From: Acidimicrobiia bacterium
Lineage (GTDB): Bacteria > Actinomycetota > Acidimicrobiia > IMCC26256
Length of the DNA: 8,442 nt
Reading direction: 5' to 3'
Assembly (NCBI GenBank): GCA_023262065.1
Contig: JALRDW010000011.1
Location: forward strand, 1-8,442
Positions 1 to 6,495 of the stretch are shown in pieces (within the stretch, counting starts at the first letter, position 1; every line of letters starts with the position of its first letter). The translations under genes were made by a program, and so were the position numbers. The notes below the pieces were generated by a model. The model did not search any database and was not told the origin of the DNA. It worked only from the letters and a program-made list of their open reading frames with translations.

Positions 1-2
1 CC

Positions 3-1280
3 GGCGGTGACGTTGCGCCGCCGGTCCTGCTCCGGACCGACGCCCGTCCGGCCACCGGTGCGGTCGCAGCGGTGCTGGACGGGGTCGAGGCGGGCGAGGA
101 GGTCGGGTTCGACGAGATCGTCACCCTCCTCTCCGCCCGCGGCGCGGACGCCCAGGCCGTGTACGACGCGGCGGACCGGATCCGGCACCGCACCGTCGGA
201 GACGCCGTGACGTTCGTGCGGAACCGCAACATCAACTACACGAACATCTGCACGTTCAAGTGCCGGTTCTGCGCGTTCTCGAAGGGCCCGCTGTCCCTCA
301 ACCTCCGGGGCAACCCGTACCTGCTCGGTGTCGACGAGATCCGACGGCGGGTCGTCGAGGCGGTCGAGTGCGGTGCGACCGAGGTGTGCCTCCAGGGGGG
401 CATCCACCCCGACTTCGACGGTTCGTACTACCTCGACCTCATCCGGGCCGTGAAGGAGGTGGCGCCGGACATCCATGTGCACGGGTTCACCGCGCTCGAG
501 GTGACCGAGGGGGCTCGCCGGCTCGGGGTGTCGTTGCGGGACTACCTCGTGGAGGCGCGGGAGGCCGGACTCGCCACGCTCCCGGGCACCGCCGCCGAGG
601 TGCTCGACGACGAGGTCCGCCGGGTGATCTGTCACGACAAGGTCGACACCGACGAGTGGCTCGAGGCCCACCGGACCGCACACGAGGTCGGCCTCCGATC
701 GAACGTCACGATCATGTTCGGCACCATCGAGGACCCCGGCCACGTCGCGAACCACCTGATCCGCACGCGTGACCTCCAGCGCGTGACGGGTGGCTTCACG
801 GAGTTCGTGCCGCTGCCGTTCGTGCACATGGCGAGCCCGATCCACCTCCAGGGCGGGTCGCGTCTCGGCCCGACGTTCCGCGAGGTGCTCCTCATGCATG
901 CCGTCGGCCGGATCGCCTACCGCGACGCGATCGACAACGTGCAGGTCTCGTGGGTCAAGTGCGGTACCGCCGGGGCACGCCAGATCCTGCAGGCGGGAGC
1001 GAACGACCTCGGCGGCACGCTCATGGACGAGAGCATCTCCCGGGCCGCCGGTGCCGCCCACGGCCAGGAGGTGGACGAGCACGAGCTGCGGGAGATCGTG
1101 GCGCCCCTCGGTCGTCCGCTCGAGCAGCGGACGACCCTGTACGGGCGGACGACGACCGTCGGACGTCGTCTCCGTCCGATCGATGACGACGGCCTCCTCG
1201 CCCGTGCCGCAGCCGCCGAGACCGAGGCCGGCGTCCCGGTGACGCTCGGCCGCCCCGAACCCGGAGCGATGCCCGCATGA
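3..1280 (+). CDS. fbiC: FO synthase, CofH domain (likely C-terminal part of a fused FbiC/CofGH), 5'-partial
   Basis: Radical SAM enzyme of coenzyme F420 synthesis. CofH joins a tyrosine-derived fragment to 5-amino-6-ribitylamino-uracil, and CofG then closes the ring to give FO. Counting from the first in-frame GTG (position 72), the radical-SAM cysteines are C60, C64 and C67 in the CxxxCxxC motif CTFKCRFC. Around it are NRNINYTNIC before and FSKGPLSLNLRG after, then GATEVCLQGGIHPDFDG, GFTALEVTEGARRLG and a C-terminal NDLGGTLMDE, all strongly CofH-like. The frame stays open upstream of 72 to the left edge with coding-like third positions (reading ...PPVLLRTDARPATGAVAA), and there is no Shine-Dalgarno before the GTG. 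I therefore treat the gene as cut by the window and probably a CofG-CofH fusion, as is usual in actinobacteria. A stand-alone cofH starting at 72 is the alternative. The stop overlaps the next start by ATGA. Confidence 0.93.
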   Translation, partial: GGDVAPPVLLRTDARPATGAVAAVLDGVEAGEEVGFDEIVTLLSARGADAQAVYDAADRIRHRTVGDAVTFVRNRNINYTNICTFKCRFCAFSKGPLSLNLRGNPYLLGVDEIRRRVVEAVECGATEVCLQGGIHPDFDGSYYLDLIRAVKEVAPDIHVHGFTALEVTEGARRLGVSLRDYLVEAREAGLATLPGTAAEVLDDEVRRVICHDKVDTDEWLEAHRTAHEVGLRSNVTIMFGTIEDPGHVANHLIRTRDLQRVTGGFTEFVPLPFVHMASPIHLQGGSRLGPTFREVLLMHAVGRIAYRDAIDNVQVSWVKCGTAGARQILQAGANDLGGTLMDESISRAAGAAHGQEVDEHELREIVAPLGRPLEQRTTLYGRTTTVGRRLRPIDDDGLLARAAAAETEAGVPVTLGRPEPGAMPA

Positions 1281-2281
1281 CCACCCGCACCGACCGCGCC
1301 GCCGACTTCGACGTCCTCGCCATCGGCAACGCCCTCGTCGACGTCCTGGCCCACGCCGAGGATGAGTTCCTCGGGGGTCACGGCATGACGAAGGGCTCGA
1401 TGACGCTCATCGACGCGCTGCACGCCGAGGCGCTCTACGACGCGATGGGGCCCGGGGTCGAGATCTCGGGGGGATCGGCGGCGAACACCGTCGTGGGGCT
1501 CGCCGGCTTCGGGGGTCGGGCCGCCTTCATCGGGCGGGTGCGCGACGATCAGCTCGGGGCGGTCTTCGCCCACGACATCCGCGCCGCCGGGGTCCACTAC
1601 GCGACGCCGCCCGCCACCGTCGGCCCGCCATCGGGGCGGTGCCTCATCCTCGTCACGCCGGACGCCCAGCGCACGATGGGCACCTTCCTCGGGGCGTCGA
1701 CCTTCCTCACCCCGGACGACGTCGACCCGGATCTCGTGGGTCGGGCCGCCATCACCTACCTCGAGGGGTACCTCTGGGACGAGGCGGATGCGAAGTCCGC
1801 GTTCGTCTACGCGGCGAACCTCGCCCACGAGGCGGGTCGGCGGGTGGCCCTGTCGCTCTCCGACGGCTTCGTCGTCGACCGGCACCGCCCGGAGTTCCTC
1901 GAACTGGTGTCCGGGCACATCGACATCCTGTTCGCCAACGAGGTGGAGATCTGCTCGTTGTACGAGACCGACTCGTTCGACGACGCACTCCAGCAGGTCA
2001 ACCACCACTGCGAGGTCGCGGCGCTCACCCGGGGAGCCAAGGGTGCGGTGATCATCGCCGGGGACGAGGTGCACGTGATCGACGCGCAACCGGTGCCGCG
2101 GGTCGAGGACACGACCGGGGCCGGTGACCTCTTCGCGGCCGGCTTCCTGTACGGCTTCACCCAGGGTCGGGACCTCGGCACCTGCGGACGGCTCGGCGCG
2201 CTGGCCGCCGGCGAGATCATCGGGCACATGGGGGCCCGGCCCGAGGCCGACCTCGCCGCACTGGCCCGCCCCCTGCTGTGA
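1277..2281 (+). CDS. Adenosine kinase (PfkB/ribokinase family)
   Basis: Predicted cytoplasmic kinase that phosphorylates the 5'-hydroxyl of a nucleoside, most likely adenosine to AMP, using ATP. The 334-residue product has the usual family length. It shows an N-terminal strand and substrate region (VLAIGNALVDVLA, 13-25), the nucleoside-binding GGSAANTV (65-72), YLEGYLWDEA (161-170), LSDGFVVDRHR (194-204), FANEVE (219-224) and the PfkB signature DTTGAGDLFAAGF (278-290), with D284 as the expected catalytic base. These segments match, from memory, the adenosine-kinase subgroup common in alphaproteobacteria rather than ribokinase or fructokinase. ATG 1277 lies in an ATGA overlap with the FO synthase stop. 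A weak GGAG at 1262-1265 is present, so translation is probably coupled. Another purine nucleoside or a sugar is still possible as substrate. Confidence 0.86.
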   Translation: MTTRTDRAADFDVLAIGNALVDVLAHAEDEFLGGHGMTKGSMTLIDALHAEALYDAMGPGVEISGGSAANTVVGLAGFGGRAAFIGRVRDDQLGAVFAHDIRAAGVHYATPPATVGPPSGRCLILVTPDAQRTMGTFLGASTFLTPDDVDPDLVGRAAITYLEGYLWDEADAKSAFVYAANLAHEAGRRVALSLSDGFVVDRHRPEFLELVSGHIDILFANEVEICSLYETDSFDDALQQVNHHCEVAALTRGAKGAVIIAGDEVHVIDAQPVPRVEDTTGAGDLFAAGFLYGFTQGRDLGTCGRLGALAAGEIIGHMGARPEADLAALARPLL

Positions 2282-3303
2282 CGGGTGCGGGGCGACCCTC
2301 GGGGTTCGAGGCGCTCGATCGGGATCTCGACGAACTCGTCCGTACCCATGCGATCGCGGATGCCGACCTCATCCGGGAACTCCTGGTCACCGGGGTCCGG
2401 ATGGCCGAGGACCACACCTCCCGCGGCGACCTGAAGATCGCCACCGCCGCCATCCGTGAGATGCGGCGCGCGTTCGCTGCGTTCGCGCCGTACCGTTCGG
2501 TGCGCAAGGTCTCGATCTTCGGATCCGCCCGCACGGTGCCTGACTCGGCGCTGTATCGGCAGACGGTCGATCTCGCCGCCCGGATGGCCGAACGCGACTG
2601 GATGGTCATCACCGGGGCCGGACCGGGCATCATGCGGGCCGGGGTCGAGGGGGCGGGCATCGGCAACGCCTTCGGCGTGAGCATCCGGTTGCCGTTCGAG
2701 ACCGCGGCTCCCGAGTTCGACGGGGACCGAACCCGCCTCATCCCCTTCCGGTACTTCTTCACCCGCAAGCTGATGTTCATGAAGGAGTCGTCCGGCTTCG
2801 TCCTGCTCCCGGGCGGGTTCGGCACGCTCGACGAGTGCTTCGAGCTCCTCACGCTGCTCCAGACCGGCAAGTCGGTGCCGGCGCCGGTGGTCCTGCTCGA
2901 CGAACCGGGCGGCACGTACTGGTCGCGTTGGGTCGAGTTCATCCGGCACGAACTCGCGGAGGAGTACATCGCGACCCACGACCTCGACCTCGTGAGGGTC
3001 ACCGACGACGTGGGCGTGGCGGTCGACGAGGTCACGTCGTTCTACGCCAACTACCACTCGATCCGGTTCGTCGAGGGCCGACTGGTCATCCGGCTGCAGC
3101 GGGCGCCGGGACCGGACCGGCTCGACGACCTGAGCGCTGCGTTCGAGGACATCCTCGTGTCGGGACGCATCACCGCGGTCGAGGCCGACGCACGTGAGAT
3201 CGCCGAGCGAGACGCGGTGGAACTGGATCGGGTCTCGCTCCACTTCGACCGCCGAGGTTGGGCCAGGCTGCGGCACCTCATCGACGCGCTGAACGCCGAC
3301 TGA
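2278..3303 (+). CDS. LOG-family (TIGR00730-like) Rossmann-fold protein, long form
   Basis: Probable nucleoside 5'-monophosphate phosphoribohydrolase, which cleaves an NMP into base and ribose 5-phosphate, or a related nucleotide-binding protein. Of 341 residues, the core (about 76-235) carries SIFGSART (79-86), ITGAGPGIMRAG (111-122), FFTRKLMFMK (160-169) and the diagnostic PGGFGTLDE (178-186). The protein is far longer than the roughly 180-200-residue plant and bacterial LOG enzymes. It has about 75 extra N-terminal helical residues and about 90 C-terminal residues with SIRFVEGRLVIRLQ (261-274) and a helical end (LRHLIDALN). The GTG start at 2278 overlaps the kinase stop as GTGA and has no Shine-Dalgarno, so it depends on coupling. 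Family assignment is firm. The substrate is inferred, because long forms are poorly characterised. Confidence 0.88.
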   Translation: MTGAGRPSGFEALDRDLDELVRTHAIADADLIRELLVTGVRMAEDHTSRGDLKIATAAIREMRRAFAAFAPYRSVRKVSIFGSARTVPDSALYRQTVDLAARMAERDWMVITGAGPGIMRAGVEGAGIGNAFGVSIRLPFETAAPEFDGDRTRLIPFRYFFTRKLMFMKESSGFVLLPGGFGTLDECFELLTLLQTGKSVPAPVVLLDEPGGTYWSRWVEFIRHELAEEYIATHDLDLVRVTDDVGVAVDEVTSFYANYHSIRFVEGRLVIRLQRAPGPDRLDDLSAAFEDILVSGRITAVEADAREIAERDAVELDRVSLHFDRRGWARLRHLIDALNAD

Positions 3304-3339
3304 GGCGACCCGGGCATCAGTCGTCGAGGTCGCCGGGTC
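3304..3339. repeat. Inverted repeats at the convergent gene end (possible terminator)
   Basis: Between the LOG stop and the stop of the small minus-strand gene there are two overlapping, mutually exclusive 7-bp stems. GGCGACC (3304-3310) pairs with GGTCGCC (3328-3334), and GACCCGG (3307-3313) pairs with CCGGGTC (3333-3339). Loops are 17-19 nt and no T-tract follows on either strand. This could be a weak bidirectional terminator, but in DNA this GC-rich chance is a real alternative. Confidence 0.25.
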
Positions 3340-3511
3340 CGTCGAGGGCCCGGATGGCCCGTTCGACCGCTCGCCGCGCCTGCAGCACCCGCTTCTCCTC
3401 GCTCCGGGCCGCCGCATCGCCGCCGGCCGCTTCGCGCAGTCGATCGTACGCGAGGTCCCTCAGTTCCTCTTCGATCGACCGCAGTCGGTCGACGATCCCA
3501 CCCGTGTCCAC
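3317..3511 (-). CDS. Small charged helical protein, function unknown
   Basis: A 64-residue protein that I do not recognise by function. I start it at GTG 3511 because a strong Shine-Dalgarno (GGAGGGGAG on the minus strand, 3526-3518) lies just upstream. Upstream of that start the frame turns Arg/Ser-rich and looks non-coding. The product is dense in Arg, Glu and Asp: I count 28 charged residues of 64. Two likely helices are visible, IVDRLRSIEEELRDLAYDRL (6-25) and about 33-56 (AARSEEK...ERAIRAL), joined at a GG. The spacing suggests amphipathic or coiled-coil packing. There is no signal peptide, cysteine or membrane segment. It converges on the LOG gene and diverges from the dipeptidase gene. 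It resembles small conserved hypothetical proteins of actinobacteria, but I cannot name a family. Confidence 0.7.
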   Translation of the reverse strand: MDTGGIVDRLRSIEEELRDLAYDRLREAAGGDAAARSEEKRVLQARRAVERAIRALDGPGDLDD

Positions 3512-3517
3512 CGTGTG

Positions 3518-3526
3518 CTCCCCTCC
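3518..3526 (-). promoter_or_regulatory. Ribosome binding site of the small minus-strand gene
   Basis: Minus strand reads GGAGGGGAG, 6 nt before the GTG at 3511. It is one of the best Shine-Dalgarno sequences in the window. It decides the start over the upstream ATG at 3664, which would add 51 residues overlapping the dipeptidase start. Confidence 0.7.
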
Positions 3527-3541
3527 GGTCGGTCGGTCCCG

Positions 3542-3547
3542 ATCGTA
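3542..3547 (-). promoter_or_regulatory. Candidate -10 box for the small minus-strand gene
   Basis: Minus strand reads TACGAT, a good match to the TANNNT form of actinobacterial -10 elements, about 15 nt before the Shine-Dalgarno. No convincing -35 is visible. It sits in the 64-bp divergent spacer shared with the dipeptidase gene. Confidence 0.35.
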
Positions 3548-3561
3548 CCGAGGTATCCCAC

Positions 3562-3567
3562 TACGCT
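3562..3567 (+). promoter_or_regulatory. Candidate -10 box for the dipeptidase operon, leaderless spacing
   Basis: TACGCT is followed by 8 nt and then ATG 3576. A start site about 7 nt after the box would fall within 2-3 nt of the start codon, and no Shine-Dalgarno precedes this ATG. This is the expected arrangement for a leaderless mRNA. No clear -35 is visible. Confidence 0.4.
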
Positions 3568-3575
3568 CGCAGCGC

Positions 3576-4973
3576 ATGAGCGCGCTCCACCTCGAGGACC
3601 ACGTCGAGCGGTCGCGCGACGAGATCCTCGGTCGTCTCGCGGACTGGCTGACGATCCCGTCCATCTCCTGTGACCCGGCGCACGCGCACTCCGTGCGGGC
3701 CTCGGCCGAATGGTGTGCGACGGAGATGCGTCGATGCGGTCTCGAGGGCGTTCGGTTGCTCGAGACCCCCCTGCACCCGTCCGTCTACGGCGAGTGGCTC
3801 GGTGCCGGTCCGGACGCCCCGACGATCCTGGTCTACGGCCATCACGACGTGCAGCCGGTGGATCCGGTCGAGGACTGGACGAGTCCACCGTTCACCGCGA
3901 CGGTGCGGGACGGCCAGCTCTTCGCCCGCGGGTCGGTCGACGACAAGGGCCAGGTCATCTACCACCTCGAGGTCGTCCGTGCGCTGCTGGCTCGGGACGG
4001 CGCACTGCCGGTCAACCTGAAGTTCGTCATCGAGGGCGAGGAGGAGTTCGGGAGCCCGAACTTCGAGGCCCTCCTCGTCGAGCACGCCGACCTGCTCGCG
4101 TGCGACGTCGTGGTCGTGTCCGACACCGGCATGCTCTCGGTGGAGGAACCGTCGATGTGCGTCGGCATGCGCGGGCTGGCCGGGTTCGACGTCCACCTCC
4201 GCACCGGCTCCACGGACCTCCACTCCGGGGTGTTCGGCGGTGCCGTCGTGAACCCGGCCCACCTGGTCGCGCGCCTGGTCGCCTCGCTGCACGACGACGC
4301 CGGGCGTGTGACGATCCCGGGGTTCTACGCGGACGTCCGGGAGTTGTCGGCGGCGGAGCGTGCGGCGATGGAGTCGCTCCCCTACGACGAGGACGAGTTC
4401 CGTCGGCACGCGGGGGGCGCGCCGCTGGCGGGCGAGGCCGGTCGATCCACCTACGAGCGCACGGGCAGCCGTCCGACCGCCGAGGTCGTCGGGATCCACG
4501 CCGGGTACGCGGGTGACGGCATGAAGACGATCGTGCCGAGCACCGCGAACCTCAAGGTGACGTTCCGGCTCGTGCCGGATCAGGATCCCGATGCGATCGC
4601 CCGAGGGTTCATCGACTGGCTCCGGGCCCGCGTCCCGGCCGGCGTCGACTGTCACATCGAGGAGGAGGGTCGGGTACGGCCCGCCCTGACCCCGGTGGAG
4701 CACCCGGCCGTGCGGGCCGCCTCCGTGGCGATCGAACGGGTCTGGGGCCGTGCCCCCTACCTCGTGCGTGAGGGCGGCAGCGGTCCCGAGGAGCCCCTCG
4801 GCCGAGTCCTGGCCGCGCCCGTGGTGTTCCTGGGCGTGGGGCTGCCCGACGACAACATCCACGCCCCGAACGAGCGCATCGTGCTCGATCAGTTCTGGAA
4901 GGGACTCCTGGCGGTCGGCGAGCTGTGGTTCGAGCTCGCATCGACACCCGGGGTCGTGAAGGGAGCCCGATGA
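3576..4973 (+). CDS. M20-family zinc dipeptidase
   Basis: Cytoplasmic di-zinc peptidase that hydrolyses dipeptides or related amides, of 465 residues. Metal-site motifs are intact: GHHDVQP (88-94, with H89 a zinc ligand and D91 catalytic), ARGSVDDKG (117-125, bridging Asp, probably D122), EGEEEFGS (153-160, E156 as general base and E157 as ligand), SDTG (182-185, D183 a ligand) and NIHAPNE (427-433, H429 a ligand). The lid/dimerisation domain holds DLHSGVFGG (214-222), whose His usually reaches the partner's active site. Also present are GDGMKTIVPSTANLKVTFRL (313-332) and EGGSGP (399-404). I start at ATG 3576. The frame is open further upstream, but that part reads as Arg/Ser-rich noise antisense to the small gene. 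The stop overlaps the next start by ATGA. The exact dipeptide specificity cannot be read from sequence. Confidence 0.93.
   Translation: MSALHLEDHVERSRDEILGRLADWLTIPSISCDPAHAHSVRASAEWCATEMRRCGLEGVRLLETPLHPSVYGEWLGAGPDAPTILVYGHHDVQPVDPVEDWTSPPFTATVRDGQLFARGSVDDKGQVIYHLEVVRALLARDGALPVNLKFVIEGEEEFGSPNFEALLVEHADLLACDVVVVSDTGMLSVEEPSMCVGMRGLAGFDVHLRTGSTDLHSGVFGGAVVNPAHLVARLVASLHDDAGRVTIPGFYADVRELSAAERAAMESLPYDEDEFRRHAGGAPLAGEAGRSTYERTGSRPTAEVVGIHAGYAGDGMKTIVPSTANLKVTFRLVPDQDPDAIARGFIDWLRARVPAGVDCHIEEEGRVRPALTPVEHPAVRAASVAIERVWGRAPYLVREGGSGPEEPLGRVLAAPVVFLGVGLPDDNIHAPNERIVLDQFWKGLLAVGELWFELASTPGVVKGAR
4959..4965 (+). promoter_or_regulatory. Ribosome binding site of the cysteine-cluster gene
   Basis: AAGGGAG lies 4 nt before ATG 4970. 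It supports that start over an in-frame GTG at 4925, deep inside the dipeptidase gene, and shows that this gene can be initiated independently despite the overlap. Confidence 0.6.
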
Positions 4974-5728
4974 CCGGTCCGATCCGTGAGTGGGTGGTCC
5001 TGGGGGACCCCAAGCGCAAGAAGCACGTGTACCACTTCGATGTCACCTACCTGACCTCGAGCCACGTCTGCATCTTCGGCCGGGGATGTCAGGGCGTTCT
5101 CACGGAACCCGCGGCCGAGCAATCCCAGGGCTGTTGCTCCTACGGCGCGCACTTCTCGGACAAGAAGGACCGGCGCAAGATCGAGAAGCTCGCCAAGGAC
5201 ATCGACCCGGAGATCTGGCAGTTCGCCAAGCAGGGTCGGAAGAAGGGCATCGCGGTCGAGGAGTCGAAGGACGACTGGCGCACCCGGCTCGTGCAGGGTG
5301 CGTGCATCTTCCTGAACCGGCCCGACTTCCACCTCGGCGCGGGCTGCGCGCTCCACGTGCACGCGATGCGCGAGGGCGTGCATCACTCCACCGTCAAGCC
5401 CGAGGTGTGCTGGCAGGTTCCGCTGCGGAACATCGAGGACTACGACGAGGACGCCGGAGACGGCGTGGTCCACCACCGGATCACCGAGTTCGCCCGGCAC
5501 GGCTGGGGCGAGGGCGGCGAGGAGTTCGCATGGTGGTGCACCGAGGCACCCGAGGCGTTCTCCGGCTCGCGTCCGGTGTACCGGGAGATGGAACCGGAAC
5601 TGCGTCTCATGGTGGGCGACGAACTGTTCGAGGCGGTCGCGGCCTACCTCGACGCCCGGATGGCGGCGGCACCGACGCCGGTGCTCCATCCGGCCACCGT
5701 GCCGGTCACCCTCACCCGGAAGGGCTGA
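4970..5728 (+). CDS. Cysteine-rich protein resembling YkgJ/DUF3109 cysteine-cluster proteins
   Basis: A 252-residue soluble protein with eight cysteines: C34, C40, C55, C56, C112, C126, C147 and C190. The layout is CIFGRGC (34-40), GCCSYGAHF (54-62), ACIFLNR (111-117), GCALHVHAM (125-133) and KPEVCWQVPL (143-152). The order C-x-F-L..., C-x-L-H..., KP-x-x-C...PL is that of the YkgJ/DUF3109-type clusters, which are thought to bind zinc or an Fe-S centre. That comparison is from memory and the role is unknown. Between the first clusters lies a Lys/Arg-rich helix (DKKDRRKIEKLAKDID, 64-79). The C-terminal third is acidic, with EFAWWCTEAP (185-194). No signal peptide or membrane segment is seen. 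It is coupled to the M20 dipeptidase by an ATGA overlap and also has its own Shine-Dalgarno. The gene looks complete and shares the local base composition. Confidence 0.8.
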   Translation: MTGPIREWVVLGDPKRKKHVYHFDVTYLTSSHVCIFGRGCQGVLTEPAAEQSQGCCSYGAHFSDKKDRRKIEKLAKDIDPEIWQFAKQGRKKGIAVEESKDDWRTRLVQGACIFLNRPDFHLGAGCALHVHAMREGVHHSTVKPEVCWQVPLRNIEDYDEDAGDGVVHHRITEFARHGWGEGGEEFAWWCTEAPEAFSGSRPVYREMEPELRLMVGDELFEAVAAYLDARMAAAPTPVLHPATVPVTLTRKG

Positions 5729-5739
5729 CGCGCGTCAGC
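5724..5739. repeat. Perfect 16-bp palindrome at the convergent junction (possible bidirectional terminator)
   Basis: GCTGACGCGCGTCAGC is its own reverse complement. It contains the TGA of the cysteine-cluster gene (5726-5728) and the TGA of the SDR on the minus strand (5737-5735). As RNA it would form a 6-bp stem with a GCGC loop from either strand. No T-tract follows, so intrinsic termination is uncertain. A protein-binding site is also possible. Confidence 0.45.
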
Positions 5740-6493
5740 GGACGAGGGTGCCGCCGTCCAGCACGATCGTCTCGCCCGTCATCCAGGACGACGCGTCCGA
5801 GGCGAGGAAGAGCGCGGCCTGCGCGACGTCGTCGGGTTCCCCGATCCGTCCGAGGGGCTGCATGCGGTTCGCCGCCTCCTCGTTCGGCTCCCACAGCGCC
5901 CGGGCCATGTCGGTACGCACCAGTCCCGGCGCGATCGCGTTGACCCGCACGCCCGGTGCGAGTTCCCCGGCGAACTGGCGGGTGAGGTGCAGCAGTGCGG
6001 CCTTCGAGACGTTGTAGATGCCGATCCCGGGCGAGGTCCGCAGGCCACCGATCGAGGCCACGTTGATCACCACGCCACCGTGGTCGGCCATCCAGACCCG
6101 CCACGCGGCCTGGATCCAGCGCACGGGTCCGGCCACGTTCACGGCGAGGACCTTCTCGAGCGCCGACCCCGGGAGGTCGATCGTCGGCCCGAGGTAGGGG
6201 TTCGTGGCCGCGTTGTTCACGAGGATGTCGAGTGCCCCGAGTTCGGTGACGCAGTGGGCGACGGCGGCCTCGACGACATCCGGGTCGCCGGCCGAGCCCC
6301 GCCACGCCGTGGCCCGCGCCCCGAGTCCGGTGAGCGCGCCCACCGTCGCATCGAGCTCCGGTTGCTTGCGCGCGACCACGCACACCGCAGCGCCCGCACC
6401 CGCGTACGTCTCCGCGATCGCCCGACCGATGCCCCGGGTCCCCCCGGTCACGAGCGCGACCCGACCCTCGAGGGAGCGGTCCGCCAGTGCCAC
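5735..6493 (-). CDS. Short-chain dehydrogenase/reductase (SDR, classical type)
   Basis: A 252-residue NAD(P)-dependent oxidoreductase with the classical SDR layout: the cofactor glycine motif TGGTRGIG (16-23), NNAA (93-96), the active-site N119 in VNVAG, S147 in NVASIGG, Y160 and K164 (YNVSK), then PG (189-190) and the C-terminal SSWMTGETIVLDGG (235-248). R20 in the glycine motif and R42 after the second strand suggest a preference for NADP(H). The overall pattern is FabG-like, but no fatty-acid genes are nearby, so a 3-oxoacyl-ACP substrate should not be assumed. The start is GTG 6493, 2 bp after the stop of the GroES-like gene. No Shine-Dalgarno is visible, so translation is probably coupled and the two genes share one message. 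Confidence 0.9.
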   Translation of the reverse strand: MALADRSLEGRVALVTGGTRGIGRAIAETYAGAGAAVCVVARKQPELDATVGALTGLGARATAWRGSAGDPDVVEAAVAHCVTELGALDILVNNAATNPYLGPTIDLPGSALEKVLAVNVAGPVRWIQAAWRVWMADHGGVVINVASIGGLRTSPGIGIYNVSKAALLHLTRQFAGELAPGVRVNAIAPGLVRTDMARALWEPNEEAANRMQPLGRIGEPDDVAQAALFLASDASSWMTGETIVLDGGTLVR

Positions 6494-6495
6494 GG

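Noticed and set aside
7..210. Open frame of 67 codons overlapping the start of the FO synthase
   Set aside because: Arg/Ser/Pro-rich shadow frame in GC-rich DNA with no homology pattern; the FO synthase frame explains the region.
917..2227. 436-codon open frame on the minus strand, antisense to cofH and the kinase
   Set aside because: Typical high-GC antisense artefact: Arg/Gly/Asp/Val-rich, no recognisable domain, covers two clearly real genes.
3..2281. Idea that the kinase recycles 5'-deoxyadenosine released by the radical-SAM FO synthase
   Set aside because: 5'-Deoxyadenosine has no 5'-hydroxyl to phosphorylate, so the simple version of this link is chemically unsound.
1807..3417. 536-codon open frame on the minus strand
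   Set aside because: Antisense to the kinase and LOG genes, low-complexity composition, no start context.
3527..3538. Three tandem copies of GGTC in the 5' region of the small gene
   Set aside because: Only 12 bp; this kind of short repeat is expected by chance at this base composition.
3258..3575. In-frame upstream extension of the dipeptidase by 106 codons
   Set aside because: The extra residues are Arg/Ser noise overlapping the LOG end and the whole small gene; M20 proteins begin close to the ATG at 3576.
3561..4862. 433-codon open frame antisense to the dipeptidase
   Set aside because: Shadow frame rich in Arg, Asp, Val and His; no motif, and the M20 frame is intact with all metal-site motifs.
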